Part shown: positions 61,017 to 64,000 of the stretch, one piece after another
Position numbering within the stretch: position 1 is the stretch's first letter
Layout of the letters: each line of letters starts with the position of its first letter
Source of the DNA: Austropuccinia psidii
Taxonomy: Eukaryota > Basidiomycota > Pucciniomycetes > Pucciniales > Sphaerophragmiaceae
DNA: 64,000 bases
Direction of reading: 5' to 3'
NCBI GenBank assembly: GCA_023105745.1
Contig: JALGQZ010000003.1
Location: 71,894,696-71,958,695 of the forward strand
Made by a program: the position numbers and the translations under genes
Notes under the pieces: generated by a model
Told to the model about the DNA's origin: nothing
What the model saw: the letters and a program-made list of their open reading frames with translations, nothing else
Databases searched by the model: none

Positions 61017-61380
61017 TCATATTACACACAAGAAAAAAAACAGTTGAAAAAAACACTCATTGCGCCTTCACTTGTTGTCCCACCAAAAAAAAATTCCCAA
61101 TTCATGAGCTTCTGGTTCTTTATTGTCCAGATTGAACCCCCTAATTTAAAAAAAATGAAGGAAATTCATAAGTGGGAAGTTATCAAATTCACTTTTTAAA
61201 AATAGGCATATTACAATGACGGGAAAAAGCATTTTAAAAAAAAAACCTTTTTGTGCCTTCACTTGTCCCACCCAAAAAAATTCCCAGAATTATGGGATTC
61301 TGGTGCTTTATTCTTCACATTGAACCCTTCATTTTAAAAAAAAAGAAATTTCATAAGTGGGAAGATTTTAAATGAATTTT
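61017..61380 (+). repeat. Tandem duplication of about 180 bp near the MULE 3' end
   Basis: 61017-61198 and 61206-61380 share CATATTACA, GCCTTCACTTGT, TTCTGGT.CTTTATT, CATAAGTGGGAAG. A-rich, non-coding. Confidence 0.8.
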
Positions 61381-61552
61381 TGAAAAAAAATATGCCATTT
61401 TGGCATATTGGCCAAATTGGTGAAATTTGGCAAAAAAAAAATTTGAAAACATTTTTGCTTATTGACATGCCAAGTCGGGAAAAATATGGCAAAAAAAATT
61501 AAAAAAATCCTCAAAACTGAGCCTGAGGAATTTTTTTTGAAAAATAAGGTCA

Positions 61553-61610
61553 CTTACGTGTTTTTACCATAAATTGGTAAAAACACGTAAGGGCTTACAT
61601 GTTTTTACTA
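61553..61610. repeat. Right terminal repeat with perfect palindrome
   Basis: CTTACGTGTTTTTACC (61553-61568), 7-base spacer ATAAATT, GGTAAAAACACGTAAG (61576-61591), then the terminal CTTACATGTTTTTACT (61594-61609). Same motif as at the left end. Confidence 0.85.
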
Positions 61611-61758
61611 AAATTAGATTTTGCTTTTTAAATATAAATTTGTATTTATATTTCAATTTTTACTTTTATAATATAAATAAATTTATTTTATTTATATTTG
61701 TATCTTAATTTATCATTTGTGGTCTTTTGGATAAATGAAAATACCTCTAAGGCTCACA

Positions 61759-62258
61759 TTCCCTCCCCCTAAAAAGAGGAATATTACTTTGTAATATTGT
61801 TTTTTCTAGTGTTCCTGAACCTTCTGAGAAGATTAGTAGCTTCAGTTATGTCTTTTTCTGGCAACAATTCATCTTCACAAGCTGGGTCACTGTACCTAAC
61901 AAGGTATTCCCTTACTTTGTTGGTTCTCAACTTTCTTTCTTTGAGAACTTTGGTAATTTTCTTACTACCAGATGACTCAATAGGAGTTATAACTTGGGGA
62001 AATTTATTCCTCAAGGGAAATCTTTCAGCATCACTAGATTTATATGGCTTTATCAAGCTCACTGGAAATGTAGGATGCTTATTGCTAAGTTCTTCAGATA
62101 ACTCTACTTCAACAGCATTGTCCCCATGGAGGACCTTAATAAGAAAAGGTCCTGCAAAGGAGTATTTCAGCTTTTTACAAACTTTGATGTTATTGAAGTT
62201 AGTGGTGGATACAAGAACTAAATCCCCCCTTTGAAATCTGGAGTTGCATGTGATTTAT
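61759..62258 (-). pseudogene. Inverted C-terminal Pol tail of element F
   Basis: Minus strand from 62258: KSHAT-type start, a broken stretch, then [27 protein letters not shown] REYLVRYSDPACEDELLPEK and LLRRFRNTRKNNITK, stop at 61784. 61759-61770 is the polypurine tract. It completes the integrase that breaks off at 55551 on the other strand. DEW has become DEL. Confidence 0.85.
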
Positions 62259-63695
62259 TGTGAGCCTTAGAGGTATTTCCATATACCCAAAAGACCACAA
62301 ATGATAAATTAAGATACAAATATAAATAAAATAAATTTATTTATATTATAAAAATGAAAAATTGAAATATAAATACAAGTTTATATTCAAAAATCAAAAT
62401 TTAATTATAATTTGAAAATAAAATTACAATAAAATTTAAAATTATGAAAACACACTTTTACTTGTAAAAATTAAGTAAAAATGAATTTTCAATAAAAATT
62501 ATGAAGTTAAAATAATTTTGGTAAAATGTTATATAAAATATATTATAATGTTTTATACAATCAATAAACATAAAGAAATTATCACACCATTGGATTCCTC
62601 ATAAAAAATAAAGTGAGGTCACCTCTGGATGAAATTTTGGAACTCAACTCTTAATAAGCTTAAATTATATTTTTAGTATTTTTTGTACAAAAGTATGAAA
62701 ACTCTCAAAACCTTAATTTAATTTGCACCAAATGTGGTGTTAACAATCAAATTTTGTGTTAAAATTGAGGTGTTGTGTTTCATTTAAAAGTTGTGAGGAA
62801 TTGAAGTATTTTCAATTGAAATATCAAAATGTGTACGTGTATTACATAAGTGAACTTTAATTTACATATGAGGAATCAATTATCACAGATGTGTAATTAA
62901 AAACTCAATTGAATTACATATGTAAATTATAATTGTAATACATGATGAGGAGTTAAAGAAAAAATGAGTTGGAAAGATTAATTCTGGGGGGGAAAAGACA
63001 CTCTAGCTCTAAGAGGGAGCTAGACCCCCAAAATCATTGCTGACTGGTGTGGGATGTCAAAATCCACGCAAAAGTTCATTACTTTCCCCTGGAATTGAGT
63101 CACAGGGTCTGTGACTCAATTGATGATGAGGTTTTGATACCAACCAGGGTAGTTTTAACTGCTGCCAAGAGGGTAAAACTACCCTTAAGTTAAAAAAATA
63201 TTAGTAAAGACAGTTTTAACTGGTTTCTACGCCTCTTACACACATTCTGACGTGGTTTGAAGGCTCTATACCAGGTATTTCAATAGCAATGGCTGATTTA
63301 AGGGTCTAAAATGGCTGAAAATAGCAAAAAATGGCTTAAACCAGCCCTTTTTTGGTCTAAAGCAGGGTTCAATGATGCCATGATAGGCTTTTCTGTTGTA
63401 AGACTGTTTTCCACGACTGACAAGAGCAAATTATACTTTTGGAGTAATTAAATTGATGGCTATAAAAGAATGTCTTCTTTGCCCCACTTTTCTTTTCATG
63501 TAAGAATCTTTTCCTTTTATAATTAGTTTAAAAACTGTTAAACCAATAGGTAAAAGAATCCAACGACCCTTTTTATATAATTTTAAACCTTTTAACCACA
63601 TGAAAAAATCATTATAATTATTTTTTGTAACTCTTATAATCATTTTTACCCCTGAACCACCCCAAAAGTGAATTAAAGCATCTTTCATCACTGTT
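62259..63695 (+). repeat. F-type LTR (right), interrupted at its 3' end
   Basis: TGTGAGCCTTAGAGG to ...TTCATCACTGTT. An E-type LTR begins at 63696, inside the region equal to 8823 in the A LTR; the remainder is outside the window. Confidence 0.88.
63093..63184 (+). other. Two neighbouring hairpins in the F-type LTR
   Basis: AATTGAGTCACAG-GGT-CTGTGACTCAATT (63093-63121, 13-bp perfect arms) and GGGTAGTTTTA...TAAAACTACCC (63147-63157 with 63174-63184). Decayed versions occur at about 8223-8320, 16684-16780 and, inverted, 56460-56550. Confidence 0.8.
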
Positions 63696-64000
63696 TGTAA
63701 GGTTTGTCTATGAAACTCTTGATAATAGTAGCAATATCAAGAGTACTATGACTGTCCTCAGTAGAAAAATATAATATAATGAGATATTATAACCACAAAT
63801 TTAAATATAATTATTGAAAGTAATTATATAAAGTAATAAATTTAATTATTATTATAAAAATATAATAATAAAACAAAATATAATAACTATAATAAATTAT
63901 AATTATTCTATTATTGTTATAGTCACTGACAATTATAACAATAAGAAGTGTAAAGCTCTTAATGAGACAATTACACGTGGAAAATATAAATATTTAACCA
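63696..64000 (-). repeat. Start of another E-type LTR, running off the window
   Basis: TGTAAGGTTTGTCTATGAAACTC-type start followed by the same AT-rich sequence as 29936 and 48659. Interrupts the F-type LTR. Confidence 0.88.

Larger units (their letters stand above)
57224..61610 (+). mobile_element. MULE-type DNA transposon with FAR1-like transposase and OTU protease (4387 bp)
   Basis: Terminal inverted repeats of about 60 bp: left TGGTAAAAACATGTAAG..., right the reverse complement TAGTAAAAACATGTAAG. Interior encodes one intron-containing gene. It interrupts an F-type LTR. A 9-bp target duplication could not be fixed, so edges may be off by some bases. It moves by cut-and-paste through the MULE transposase; this copy has several nonsense codons. 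Confidence 0.85.
55552..61758 (-). repeat. F-type LTR, inverted, split by the MULE
   Basis: Plus strand TGTAAGGTGTG...GGCTCACA, LTR parts 55552-57223 and 61611-61758, 1820 bp in total. It follows the reverse complement of the other F-type LTRs. Left flank ATGAA belongs to a target site; right flank is the inverted F polypurine tract. It is therefore a hybrid of an inserted LTR and the F 3' LTR. Confidence 0.88.
15825..63695 (+). mobile_element. Element F: host gypsy element split by nested insertions
   Basis: Pieces in order: 5' LTR 15825-17675, leader 17676-17975, [B], leader and gag 28260-29935, [E], gag to integrase 51591-55551, then an inverted tail 61759-62258 and LTR 62259-63695. Sequence reads across each insertion with 5-bp duplications, which proves the joins. 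It is inserted in a B-family LTR at 15824. The 3' LTR is broken at 63696 by an E-type LTR, so the true end is outside the window. Coding regions hold many stops and indels. Confidence 0.88.

Noticed and set aside
1..64000. CRISPR arrays, rRNA, host genes, viral genomes
   Set aside because: No regularly spaced short repeats, rRNA signatures or non-transposon proteins were seen; every recognisable domain belongs to a transposable element.

Overview
The window looks like transposon-only heterochromatin from a large, AT-rich, repeat-loaded fungal genome. I recognise no host single-copy gene, rRNA, tRNA or CRISPR array. The Gag and Pol proteins, their spliced 5' exons and a FAR1/MULE transposase linked to an OTU protease resemble what I remember of rust fungi (Pucciniales), and the Gag and integrase wording most resembles Austropuccinia psidii. 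That assignment is from memory, not from a search.

Layout, left to right. (1) 1-9214: 3' part of a decayed Ty3/gypsy chromovirus (A), cut by two solo LTRs at 2775-4191 and 5409-6634, each with a perfect 5-bp target duplication. (2) 9653-about 14500: a relic of a different gypsy lineage (C) with an LTR that carries tandem repeats and a TATA box. (3) 14640-15824: pieces of B-family LTR and pol. (4) 15825-63695: one gypsy element F, same family as A, blown apart by nested insertions. Inside F sit B (17976-28259, TSD CACTG, nearly identical LTRs) and E (29936-51590, TSD GAATG/GAATT). Inside E sit a solo LTR (32319-33815, TSD CCATT), the full-length element D (33957-44450, TSD GTTTC) and a B-family solo LTR (50443-51199, TSD ACACC). 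The 3' end of F was invaded by a second F-type LTR and then inverted by recombination between the two LTRs; a 4.4-kb MULE DNA transposon (57224-61610) later entered the inverted LTR. At 63696 an E-type LTR interrupts the last F LTR.

The most interesting content lies in B and the MULE. B has a canonical -1 frameshift heptamer at the gag stop, a primer site complementary to its own LTR transcript (Tf1-like self-priming), and an antisense spliced gene 3' of pol whose six cysteines fit the fungal Zn(II)2Cys6 spacing. The MULE carries FAR1-like, transposase and OTU-protease segments joined by introns, and array-like terminal motifs. D, E and F share a 5' gag exon with identical phases followed by a 62-87 bp intron. 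Nearly all coding regions are broken: E lost most of gag, and both D and E lost catalytic residues.
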